A stretch of 64,000 nucleotides of DNA from Gliomastix tumulicola. Its lineage: Eukaryota > Ascomycota > Sordariomycetes > Hypocreales > Bionectriaceae. The DNA lies in the NCBI GenBank assembly GCA_001599755.1, contig BCHX01000003.1, forward strand, positions 4,797,782 to 4,861,781. Direction: 5' to 3'. A model generated the notes under the pieces. It made no database searches. It was given only the letters and a program-made list of their open reading frames with translations, and had not been told where the DNA came from. The stretch's first letter is position 1. Each line of letters begins with the position of its first letter. The position numbers and the translations under genes are program-made. Positions 31,506 to 41,847 of this stretch are shown piece after piece.

Positions 31506-33242
31506 ATGTCTGGAGGTCCTCAGGATAGGTCGTCCATCGACATTAAGGCAGCAGCCGAGCATGTTGGTGCTCCTGACATCGAGGCGCCTGCCATTCCGGC
31601 ACACTTGGCCGTAGACCCCAGCGAGCGAGCGGCCATCGAGAAGCGACTCAAGCTGAAGCTCGACCTACGATGCGGTCTGTTCGTCATCATCTACATCATG
31701 AACTATCTCGATCGCAACAATATCGCTGCCGCTCGGCTCGGCGGTCTTCAAGACGATCTGAACATGGACAACACGGAATACGCCACCTGTCTGGGTATCC
31801 TCTACGTCGGCTACATCCTGACACAGGTTCCGTCGAACATCTACATCAACAGGATCTCGCGCCCGAGCTACTACATTGCGTCCGCAATGTTCGTTTGGGG
31901 CATGATCTCTACCTTGACCGGCAACGTCCAGAACTTTGTCGGCATGGTCATGATCCGCTTCTTCCTCGGCATCGTTGAGGCCGTCTTTCTGCCTGGCGCG
32001 CTGCTCATCCTGTCGAAGTGGTACACTCGACGAGAGCTGACCAAGCGGAATGCTATTCTGTTCTGCGGCAATCTGATTGCGAATGCGTTCTCGGCTCTGG
32101 TTGGTGCCGCGGTCTTGCCAAACATGAAGGGAGTTCTTGGACACGCTGCATGGCGCTGGCTATTCTGGATTGAAGGTATGTCAAAGACCCGGACACCCGC
32201 TCATGGCCATTTCCATCCCCTCTTCAAGCCATCACTGTGCTAATGTCGGATGATAGGTGCTATCACAATGGTCATCGCCTTCAGCGCTGCCTTCATTCTC
32301 CCTGACCTACCGCATAACACCCGAGGCTTCAGCGAAGATGAGCTCCGCGTCGCTCAACTTCGCATGATTGAGGATGTCGGCGAGGCTGATGTCGACGCTG
32401 AAGGGGATGGCGTATTTACCGGTCTCAACATGGCCATCAGGGATCCGAAGATCTGGCTCATGGTCTTGGCGTCCTTCCTCTTCGTCTGTGGTCTGACGTT
32501 CAACGCGTTCTTCGTGAGTACTCATTCCTGTCGACTACAGAACGTCAATGTGGACATAGCTAACAATCAACAATGCACTAGCCCACGCTCACCCAAACAC
32601 TCGGGTATTCATATGTCCCGACGCTGCTCATGAGCGCACCTCCTTGGGTATTTGCTGCCGTCGTCTCGATGATCAACGCTTGGCATGCCGATAAGACGCA
32701 AGAAAAGGTACACGGCCCTCCTCGGCCCTCGACATCCTTTCTTCAAGGATTTGTAGCTGACACGGTTACCCCTCTAGTTTTGGCACACCGCCGGTCCGCT
32801 CATCGGTGGCTGCGTCGGTTTCGTTATCAGCATGACGACCCTCAACACCGCTGCCCGCTACGTCTCCCTGTTCCTCCAAGCGAGCTCATACTCCGGATGG
32901 ATTCTTCTTTTCTCCTGGGTCAGCTCGTCGTTCCCCCGGCCACCTGCCAAGCGAGCCGTCGCCATCGCCCTCATCAATTCCTTCTGCCAGCTGGGCAATG
33001 TTGCCGGCTCGTATATCTGGGACCAGCCGGAGAATGGCTACCGAAAGAGTTACGGCGTCGTACTGGCCATGTTTGCATCAACCATCGTCTGCCTGTACAT
33101 CTTCCGCATGATGCTTGCAAACCTGAACAAGAAGCTGGAGGCTCGGGAGGCGGGTGACGGTGCTGATGGTGCTGATGGTGCTGCGCAAGACACGTCCAAC
33201 GAAGCACTGAACACGGTGAAGGGATTCCGGTATCTGGTTTAG
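31506..33242 (+). CDS. MFS anion:cation symporter (allantoate permease/Dal5-TNA1-like)
   Basis: Four exons (31506-32175, 32257-32513, 32582-32707, 32778-33242) encode 505 residues. The N-terminal helix block DLRCGLFVIIYIMNYLDRNNIAAARLGGL and the following ILYVGYILTQVPSN are characteristic of the ACS family, which imports nicotinate, allantoate, pantothenate and related carboxylates with protons. RPSYYIASAMFVWGM and the 12-helix layout agree. A short Gly/Ala/Asp tandem (GADGADGA) occurs in the C-terminal tail. The head-to-head neighbour, a 2-hydroxyacid dehydrogenase, hints at an organic acid substrate; this is inference from position. Confidence 0.92.
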
Positions 33243-33945
33243 GTCTGAATGTGAATTTATTCAACAGCAAAATCGGTTATACATGGTCGGCAGGTGATCA
33301 GATTGTTGTTTTCATGTATCTGCCATGGATCATATTCCCGCCCATGGTCATCTTTGATAATTAATATCAGCATACCTACCAGCTCCCATTGCATCATTGG
33401 CCCGATATACGTGACAGGAGCAGTACGGATGATCCAGCTGTTCAGTACTGCTCGGAACTTGGGAGAGAAAGCTCCATCTGCTGGTGCCTCAGTCTGCATG
33501 TCTCACCGCCGATCCACCTCACCAACATTCCTCGACATCCTGACAGACGCAGGGATGGGAAGCACCTTTGCTGGCAGTGCGCAGCTGCGGCCCTTCCGAC
33601 GGTGTACAGCCTCAATGGACTGTTCACCATTTCGTCATCTTCTCCCGGTCGGACAGTCAATGGCGAGGCAGTGATAAGATCTTCATTCGTGCAGGTGACA
33701 CTAATAATGCCGAGAGGCGCATGTCAACTGACGCTAGGCTCCAGTCCTGATGATCACCTCAGATTGCGAGTGGAACTCTCACGTGTGCTGTGCCTGCGGG
33801 AAATAAAAATCTCAGCTTATCGGATTCGGATCTCATTTTCCATTCCTTCTCCTACCTACCGAAGCAGCTGGGCTTAAGCCTTGCTGAAGTTGATCCTTAA
33901 TTATTCGGTGGTCCAGCATTTCTCATCTTTGGTCGGTCGTTCGCC
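33243..33945. other. Intergenic, about 700 bp
   Basis: Between two plus-strand transporter genes. Open frames on both strands have no family signal. Confidence 0.5.
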
Positions 33946-35057
33946 ATGGAGCCTGTTGGGAGGGAGCTGTCCAGCTTCTTCGGGACAGTCAGCCTCATTG
34001 CGTCGCTCTGCTTATTGGTATGACGCCTCGAGTCGGCATGACTGCGTTACGTTAGGTTTGACACTGATCTCCTTTAGGTGCCGCAATTAATCGTCAATTA
34101 TCGGTCGAAGAGTGCAGATGCATTGTCCATGCTCTTCCTTTACGTGTGGCTAGTAGGCGATTTAGCAAGTCTCAGCGGTCAGTCATGCTCCTCTGTCTAT
34201 GCCGCCCATCGTCACGAAGATGGCCGCTCACAATATGAACGTTGCAGGAGGTATTATCACCTCGATAGCGCCAAGCGCGATAGCTCTTTCTGCGTACCTC
34301 TGTCTCGCGGACTCTCTGCATATCTTGCAGTGCTGGTACTACCTATCATTGCGCAAACAAAAGACCTGTGAAGCCGAGATCGACCACCCAGACTCCGAAG
34401 ATGTGATCCCGCATACGACGGAGACCGAGCAGCTTATCTCAGCGGGTGGAAACAGCCAAGACGATACTGAAATTCCAGTCGTGGATCTCAGAACAGCGAC
34501 GAAGCCAACCGCGCGCACGTGGGCGTTTGATGCCTGTTTTATCTTTGGCATCTATGTCGTCGGCGGTCTCGTCTGGCTCGTCTCTCATGGCGCAGACTTT
34601 GGGAGCGGGACGCCGGATTCAACAGTCAAGAGCGGCGACACGGCGACGTCTATGCTCGGTGTGGCGCTTGGCTATCTAGGCGCTGCCTGCTACCTCTGGT
34701 CAGTGGCCCCGTGTGACCTTTTCTCCGGAAATGAAGGCTATAACTAAAACAACGTACAGTGCACCTATCCCTCAGATCATCAAGAATGCAAGGAACGGGT
34801 CGACTCAAGGTCGGTGCTCTCCTGGTTAAGAATGCTCACGATTCCTCAAGCACCCTGCTGACCGAGAAGCAGGCCTCGCACCGCTGTTCTTCCTTCTCTC
34901 CCTGACGAGCAACTTTTCGTACGGGCTGAGTGTCTTGACGTACTCACAAGAACAACGATATCTAGTCAAGTCGATCCCTTGGCTACTGGGATCCCTTGGC
35001 GCTATGGTCGTAGACCTCATCGTCTTCTTGCAGTTTCTCTGGTACTCGGTAGGGTAA
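33946..35057 (+). CDS. PQ-loop repeat transporter (vacuolar basic amino acid type)
   Basis: Five exons (33946-34017, 34078-34177, 34248-34698, 34760-34809, 34873-35057) encode 285 residues. The two diagnostic PQ-loops are VPQLIVNYRSKSADALS, right after intron 1, and APIPQIIKN, in the small exon 4. About seven membrane helices with a polar loop between helices 3 and 4 fit the yeast Ypq1-3/Rtc2 family, which exports basic amino acids from the vacuole. Introns 2 and 3 both start with GTCAGT and intron 4 with GTCGGT. All phases agree (0, 1, 2, 1), which supports these donors despite the weak consensus. Confidence 0.88.
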
Positions 35058-35793
35058 CATCACCAAGACTATGCTCACAACGACTTCAAGGCTGTGGTGA
35101 TGATGACTTGTGGACGAGAATGCACGAGAATGCGTCGTTGGACCCTCCACGACAGGCTGAATCTTTGGATTTTAGCTAGAGGAATAAAGGGAGTAGGTTG
35201 AGTTGATGTCTGTCTTCTGCCATCACGCCTTTAATAAAGAGTCCATGAGTTACTATACTACCTTGATAGATTCCATGTATGCTTTTCTCATCCCCAACTG
35301 TGACGGTTGTCTTATCAGTTCGGCATGTTTCGTCACAAACTAAGATTCAGAGACTAGTAGTGATCATTGCCCAGCCATTAGGCAAAGGTATCTACTAACA
35401 CTACAAATACTAAGCATTATGCAAGACTGTGACAGATACATATAATGAGGGAAATATCAACGTCAATGACTGTCCGGGTAGCACGGCCCTTGACCGAGCA
35501 GAGCGACTTTGCGCGCTCCGCAGAAAAAGAAAAAAGGAAAAAAACAAACCGATAATGTATACATCCAGCCATTCACCTCAATAAGTACCGATAGGTCCGG
35601 CCAGTGGATTCGTCTCATCTCGAGTCATAGCAAGGCAGCTTCACTGCCAGCCCTCAAGTCCGTTCAACGTACGAGTCGACTCGGAAACACCATCTGAAGT
35701 CGTTCTAAGGCCATATCTGACGCCTCATATCCGTGCTCATGACCCACAGGTTGAGCTTTGCTTGGACGCGTCGAATTCGCCATAGCCACGGTA
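35058..35793. other. Intergenic, about 740 bp
   Basis: Convergent 3' flanks of the PQ-loop gene and the gene at 35794. A purine-rich run lies near 35521-35545. No gene seen. Confidence 0.5.
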
Positions 35794-36832
35794 TCAAGCC
35801 TCGGGCAGCACACCCAGCGCGCCCAGAAGTCGTCGCTGGAAGGTGGCATACGGCTGATAGGCAACCTCGGAATGCTCGATCACGGGCCACTCAACCATTT
35901 CGGTGGAAAGGTTGGGGCGCTTGAGCGCCTCGATGAGCTCCTTGGTGCATTTGGCCTTGTAGATGTGCATGTGGACAGTGTCCTCGACATTCATGACCAT
36001 GAGCTTCGTCTACCAGCACTATTAGCTTGAAAAGTCGCTGATGGGAACGCAATAAGGGATCCGTGGGGCATTATTAAAGCAACATACCGTGTACACCGGA
36101 AACTCAAACTCTCCGCCCCAAATGTTCTCCTGGTTCTGGGCCATCGCGAGGAGCATGCAGCCCAGGTAAGGGTAATGAGGCCAGAGGCGAGCGGGACACT
36201 CCTGCGGCAGGGTCTTGATTAGCCGTCGATAGATGCCGGGCTGCGGGTAATCGCGATACCGGATCTCCGAGCAGGCGAGGCAACTGGCCTGAGTGTGTTT
36301 CATCACGTGGAAACCGACGACCGGGGGAGGAGAGAAGCCGTTCTCCTCGGAAGGCGGGGTGAGGCCGTAGTAGACCTTCATCGCCGTGCGGTGGAAGTTC
36401 TTGCCTGCGAAAGAAAACCAAATATCGTTGCTGATGTTGTGTGTATTAGTTATAAACTACCATCACTATCTAGTTATGAGCTGGAGGGGCAATGGCAGGA
36501 GGAACTTACCGGCGCCGGGGAAAGATACTAGGCTTGACCTCCATCAGCAGCTTCGTCATGTACCACGCCTTCTTGTTCGTACTCGACTCCTCCACGATTC
36601 TCTTCGCCCAGTCTTGACACTGGATGATGGTCAAGATGGCATCCTCCGACTGGTCAGACGTATAGCCGAGGTCGGATCCGACAGTATCTTCTTCTCCGGG
36701 TGCGTTGTCGACATCCTCGAAGCGACAGCCGACCCATTCCATGTGCTTCTCGGTCCAGAAACGGGGCTGCGCGCGGAACATTCGGAGTCGGATAAGCTCA
36801 GCCAGGGGCTTGGGGTTCGCGGTCTCGTCCAT
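35794..36832 (-). CDS. Unknown protein, three exons
   Basis: Three exons (36529-36832, 36088-36404, 35794-36009) give 278 residues; no family was recognised. Exon 1 encodes an acidic, probably soluble segment (EEDTVGSDLGYTSDQSED) followed by WAKRIVEESS. Exon 2 has SCLACSEIRYRDYPQPGIYRRLIKTLP, and exon 3 ends in LLGALGVLPEA. The first intron needs attention: a canonical GTAAGT donor at 36509 would shift the frame, while a GTATCT donor at 36528 keeps exon 2 in the frame that continues into exon 3. The GTATCT reading is used here. A one-base error in the CCCC run near 36517-36520 is the alternative. Confidence 0.6.
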
Positions 36833-37662
36833 CGTGGTGACAAGTGTTCTTGAACCGTTGGGTGACTTGTCGTGATACGGTCGAGGTGTGTCTACAGATG
36901 AAGTAGGATGGCCACTTGGGGTGCTGACTGCTAGCCTGGGCAAGAGGTAAGTTTTTGATGAGGAGAGCGAGTCGCGGTGTTGAGAGCTGATGGTAACCTT
37001 CCCGTTGGTTGAGAGCTCTCGATGGTGACAATCAAGTTGTACCAGAGAGCTGTGCCGAGGCGAGAAAGTAAACAAAGAAAAGTGTTGACATGCTGTATAT
37101 ATAAGCATAACTTGCCGTGACACGGGCTCTGAAAAGAGAGCACTTTGGGGGTTTCATAGGGATGGTCTCAGAACTCAGCGTGATAGTGTGTGGGCTCATC
37201 AAGTTCAGCTGCTCTAATGCCATTACAAGAGCTTGAACAGAATTAGACATTGGTGAACTAGAGAGGTGATTTCCCACACTTGCTACAAAGATATTCTCAC
37301 AGGTTTAGACCAATGCAGGTGCTGCTCGGATGAATTAATCTACCCGATCACCTTAGACAAAATTCGCTCTGCACGGGTCACTCGCTTCCGCCACATGAGA
37401 AATTTGGAATCAACACCAATCTCTATTTATATCAGGTGGTATAATGTGGTATTTAAGGCAGCAGTGTGAAGAAAATGTCATTTCTAGCGAATAGTGAAAC
37501 CGTTAACTGGGACCTACTTATGTCACTTAGACCAGCATGGGGAGAGCATACATGCCTTAAGCTAGGACAGCCGATGACAAGTCAGTGTTATGGCGGTGAA
37601 GCATGAAGTGAAATGTTATTCTAATGATGCTTCTAGGTCTACGTCTAGTCTCCATCACTTAC
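36833..37662. other. Intergenic, about 830 bp
   Basis: Upstream of the unknown gene and downstream of the TDT transporter gene. No gene seen; AT-rich near 37380-37660. Confidence 0.5.
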
Positions 37663-39438
37663 TTAACCTCTATTCTTCAAATTATGACCAGCATCCAAAT
37701 CCCCCCTCACGCTCATAGGAGGCGACGCAATCCGACTCACCGGAGGTGAAGCTACGCGACTCGTCGCTGGCGATGCTACGACCTCCCTCAGATCCTCCTC
37801 GTTGCTATCCGCAAACGCCCTCTGCAGCCTCCTGTTCTTGGCCTTCTTGGCCCACTTCTTCAGCCGCCGCCGCTCCTTCTTGATGTCGTGCTTCATGTTG
37901 ACATCGTCGACGCCAATGTCCCTACCAGGCGCGAGGAGCTCCCGACGCACGATGGCGCGCACGTGCATGACGGCGCAGAAGAGCCAGAGCGGGATGAGGA
38001 TGGCGGTGACGACGCTGCCCGCGATCTTGATGCCGTCGCTGTCGAGGACCTTGCCGACCTGGATGGTGGCGATGGCGAGCCCCGCGTTGGGGAAGATGCA
38101 GGACCACCACTGCAGGGTGAAGGACATCTGGCGGACGTGGCGGAAGATAGCGACGGTCGACAGCGCGGAGAACCAGACGGCGATAAGGAGCAGGAAGAGC
38201 GCGACGGGCACGGAGAGCGCGAACCAGAGCTCGCCGACGGGGAAGGACTGGATGCCGAGGAAGTCGGGCGGGATCTGGTCCCTGGCCGTCTGCCCGAGGG
38301 CGAGCAGACCAGCGCAGGTGTACGCTGCCGGGCCGACGGAGACATACATGCCGGGACGCACGGACGGCTCGGGCATGGAGCTGTGGATGAGCCGCGTGAG
38401 ATAGACGGTGTATATGAAGAAGGCGAGGATCCAGCCCAGGCCCTGCCCCGCGATGCCGCCGATGATGATCTCAATGGCCCGCTGCTGGGGCTGCGTCTTA
38501 GCGATGGCAGCCGCCAGGTTGCCAACTACCAGGAATGGATAGGCGGGGAGGATCCAGGCGGGCATGGCATCGGAGGGCGTGAGCTTCTCGACCTGGAAGA
38601 TGATGTGGTACTGCAGCACGGCCACCAGCCCCGTGGCGGCGTAGTATATCCAGAAGATGATCCTGATGGCGTCGACGAGCCAGGGCCCGGACTCGGGGAC
38701 GCCGTACACCTGGATGCCGTTGATGAGGAGGTTGATGGCGACCCAGAAGCTGCCGAAGAAGAAGCTCTCGCTGGGATGGTGCAGGCTGGTCGTCAGGGCG
38801 CGGGGCTTGCGGGCGAACCTCGCAATAATCAGGGCAGTAAATGAGCAGAACAGAAAAATGTTCAGGATGAAGAAAATCTTGCCAATGGTGCGCAGCCCCT
38901 TGAAGGTGTATGGCTGCTGAGAGAGCAGCGACGCCAGAGCACCAGTCGACAGATTGACGGGGAACCACGCCCACGTCACACGCAGCGTGCGCTGGGCGAT
39001 GGACAGCTTCTCCTTGCTATGTCTGCAGCTGTCCCGCAGCTGGGCCTTCTTCTCGACGTCCTCCAGCAGCGCCTCGGGTCCCAGCTCGTTGGGTTTGGGG
39101 TCGCCCTGGTGCCACCGCAGGACGAGATCCGACCCCGAGCGCACCATCTTGCGGAAGCCCGCGTGTCTCTTCTCCGGCTCGAGCGCATCGGTGCCGCTTC
39201 CTTTGGCGTCGGGGTGCTGCCGGGAGTGCTGCTGCGGGACGTGGTGGTGATGGTGGCGGAGGGTGATCTCGGACGAGGGGTCGTGTGGCGGGGGCGCGCG
39301 ATCTCCGCAGACGACGATGTCGGGGTCTAGATGGACGTGGACGGCGGGAGGCGGGAGGGGCGTGCTCGGTGGTGATCTGGGCGTGTTGCTGTCGGCAGGG
39401 CTGTAACCCTTCCCGTTCTCGTCGGCGGCCGCGGCCAT
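37663..39438 (-). CDS. TDT-family C4-dicarboxylate/malic acid transporter-like protein
   Basis: This is a single-exon gene of 591 residues. A disordered N-terminus of ~150 residues, with proline and histidine runs (LRHHHHHVPQQHS), precedes about ten membrane helices. WAWFPVNLSTGALASLL at the first helix and the helix pattern (FILNIFLFCSFTALIIARF, FFGSFWVAINLLING) match the tellurite-resistance/dicarboxylate transporter family that includes yeast-type malate permease Mae1 and the sulfite pump Ssu1. The Mae1-like branch seems closer, but the substrate is not certain. The C-terminal tail is strongly basic (KKERRRLKKWAKKAKNRR), then serine/proline-rich with three similar (S/R)xASPP units. Confidence 0.85.
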   Translation of the reverse strand: MAAAADENGKGYSPADSNTPRSPPSTPLPPPAVHVHLDPDIVVCGDRAPPPHDPSSEITLRHHHHHVPQQHSRQHPDAKGSGTDALEPEKRHAGFRKMVRSGSDLVLRWHQGDPKPNELGPEALLEDVEKKAQLRDSCRHSKEKLSIAQRTLRVTWAWFPVNLSTGALASLLSQQPYTFKGLRTIGKIFFILNIFLFCSFTALIIARFARKPRALTTSLHHPSESFFFGSFWVAINLLINGIQVYGVPESGPWLVDAIRIIFWIYYAATGLVAVLQYHIIFQVEKLTPSDAMPAWILPAYPFLVVGNLAAAIAKTQPQQRAIEIIIGGIAGQGLGWILAFFIYTVYLTRLIHSSMPEPSVRPGMYVSVGPAAYTCAGLLALGQTARDQIPPDFLGIQSFPVGELWFALSVPVALFLLLIAVWFSALSTVAIFRHVRQMSFTLQWWSCIFPNAGLAIATIQVGKVLDSDGIKIAGSVVTAILIPLWLFCAVMHVRAIVRRELLAPGRDIGVDDVNMKHDIKKERRRLKKWAKKAKNRRLQRAFADSNEEDLREVVASPATSRVASPPVSRIASPPMSVRGDLDAGHNLKNRG

Positions 39439-40539
39439 GATCGCGGCGACTGCAGTTCAATATCGGACTCGGCTCGGGCCCGGGCTTCTCGGGCTTCCGT
39501 CGAGGAGGGGCAGTCGAAGTGGCGGTCTCGTCGTCTTCGTAGGGCGTGTCGTCGGCGCATGGGGGTCGGTAGGGACAGAGGTGGAAGGAAATGCATGCAT
39601 GCGAGAAAGACAGACAGTAGGTGATGCTTGCTACAGATGATGGTCTAGGGAAGAAATAACGGAGGAGCAGAGGTCAACAAAATGCACAGCGAGTCATGGT
39701 GAAGGCGGAGGACGGAAGACGGCAGATGGAAGAACCGCCCGCCCGCGAAGTCGAAGAGATTGTGGGGCATGATATCATCCCAAGAGCACTTCCAACTTGG
39801 CAGGATTTGGCATCGGTCATTCTTTCCCACTTGCTGCGTGGATGAGACGTTGGGAAATGCAGCAGAGGTGGAACGGACACTGCAGCGTCGTCTTGGTATC
39901 GCGATGAAGCTGCACAGCGATGCATGCACGATGCGCAGGCGGTTTCCCAGAGTGCTGGGACAATTTACCAGTCGGCAATCGTTAGCGGGTAAGCGGCAAA
40001 TGTCCTCTTGGCGAGGGGCTGTCACTGAAGCTGGTAGGGTGATAAGGATGACCGAGAGAAAGCCGGACAGAAGTGACCAAGTTAATATCTGTGAGAGGTG
40101 CAAGCCAATAAAATGCCCCTTTCGTCGGTAACCCCCACTAAGAAGGCATGTCAGGGACGGGCCATTGACAACCATCACGATATTATCACCACTGCCTAAT
40201 CGGGCAGCATGCCAGCATCACATGCTAGCTCTCCCGCACCCTCCAGAAAGACAGCATTGTCGATCATCGAGATATTGGGTGGCAGCGACAAACCTTTTCA
40301 AGCAGAGATTTCGAAATCTGGAAGGTCAAATAATAAAGAACGACGTAGTGGCTCACAAGTCGTCATATTTGTAAAAGTCATGAGCGTGTTCATCTGGTTT
40401 GAGATATTAATTGATTCATTACATGTACTGATACGCCCCCCTGGCTGAAGATGTCATAATGTAGATACAAAGAAAAGAGTCATTAAAAGGCTAAATCACT
40501 CGCCGCATCGCCCGCTCGCCGTAAATCATGTGTCTCCGT
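39439..40539. other. Intergenic, about 1.1 kb
   Basis: Between the TDT transporter start and the 3' end of the dehydrogenase gene. No gene, repeat or RNA recognised. Confidence 0.5.
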
Positions 40540-41823
40540 CTACGACAGACCGGCGCCCACGTCGACGAGGATCTTGACGTGGTTCTCCTTGTCGTTGATG
40601 AGCGTGTGGAAACCCTCGTCCTCGACCTTGTTAAGCCTGATGGTCTTGGTGATCATGCCCTCGGGCTTGATTTTGCCTGCGATTTGTCAGTCTGTGTCGT
40701 CCCAAATATAAGTTGAAGAACAGCAAAAAGTGCCACTCACCAGTAGAGATGGCGTCGATCACGGCCTCAAAGTCACCGAGGCTGAATGTGGCACTGCAAC
40801 AGGTGTCAGTCCAGGCACAAACAAGTGATCAATCAATCAATCATAACTGGGCACAACTCACACTCCCATGTACCCCCGCTCGCGGAAGACGAGCTCGTTC
40901 ATCTGCAGCTGCGCCCTCTTCTCCCAGACGGCAATGTTGACGAGCGTGCCGCGGGCCTTGAGCGACAGGAAGGCCGTGTCGACAGCGACCTGGACACCGG
41001 CGGCATCATAGGCAACATCGACACCGTCGCCGCCCGTGAGCGCCAGCACGCGCTCAACCACATCCTCGTTGACGGGATCAACAGTGTGGTGCGCGCCGAA
41101 CTGCTCGGCAAAGGCACGCCTCTTGCCGCTCACCTCGCTGACGATGATGTTCTCGCAGCCGCGGCCACGGAGCACCTGGATGACGGCAAGGCCGATGGGC
41201 CCGCCGCCGAGGACGAGCGCCGAGTCGCCGGGCTTGTAGGGCGACATGTCGACCGAGTGCCAGCCGACGGAGAGGGGCTCGACCAGCGCGCCGACCTCGA
41301 GCGAGACGTTGTCAGGCAGCTTCTTGACCGCGGACTGGGGCACAACCGTCGACTCGCACAGGCCGCCGCCCCAGCCGCTCAGGCCGACGAAGCCGTTGCG
41401 GTCGCAGCAGTTGACGAGCCCTCTCACGCACGAGCGGCAGTCCCCGTCGTAGATGATGGGCTGCACGCACACGCGGTCGCCCGCCTTGAAGTCCGTCACG
41501 CCCTCGCCGACCTCCTCGACGATGCCCGAGAACTCGTGGCCGAGCGTCAGCGGCAGCGTCTCGCCCGTGATCGGGTGCGGGTGGTCCGGCTTGGGGATCA
41601 GGTTCGCGCCGCCCAGGTACTCGTGCAGGTCCGTGCCGCAGATGCCGCAGAACTTGGGCGCGATGCGCACCTTGCCGGCGGCCAGCGCGGGCACGGGCAC
41701 GTCGTCGAGGCGGATGTCGCGCTGGCCGTGGAAGCGGAGGGCCTTCATGGTCTTGGTCTGCGTGCCGGACTCGGCCTGCAGGCGGATGGTGTCGCCGGTG
41801 AAGGTGGTGGAAATGGTGGCCAT
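40540..41823 (-). CDS. Zinc-dependent alcohol dehydrogenase, (R,R)-butanediol dehydrogenase-like
   Basis: Three exons (40862-41823, 40741-40793, 40540-40676) encode 383 residues. The catalytic zinc segment FCGICGTDLHEYLGG, GHEFSG, and the structural-zinc region with clustered cysteines (DCRSCVRGLVNCC) identify the medium-chain alcohol dehydrogenase family. GGGPIGLAVIQ is the NAD-binding motif. The CGTDLHEY form and the N-terminal MKALRFHGQRDIRL fit the butanediol dehydrogenase branch, which oxidises vicinal diols such as 2,3-butanediol to acetoin. The first ATG adds ~25 residues before MKALRF; either start is possible. The last two exons are small and complete the C-terminal domain. Confidence 0.9.
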
Positions 41824-41847
41824 TGTGTGTGTGTGTGTGTGTGTGTG
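41824..41847 (+). repeat. (TG)12 microsatellite
   Basis: A perfect dinucleotide run directly adjoining the start codon of the minus-strand dehydrogenase, so it lies in the 5' leader. Confidence 0.95.

Noticed and set aside
37888..38844. Open frame of 318 codons on the plus strand
   Set aside because: Antisense of the TDT transporter; Glu/Asp/Gly-rich shadow with no domain.
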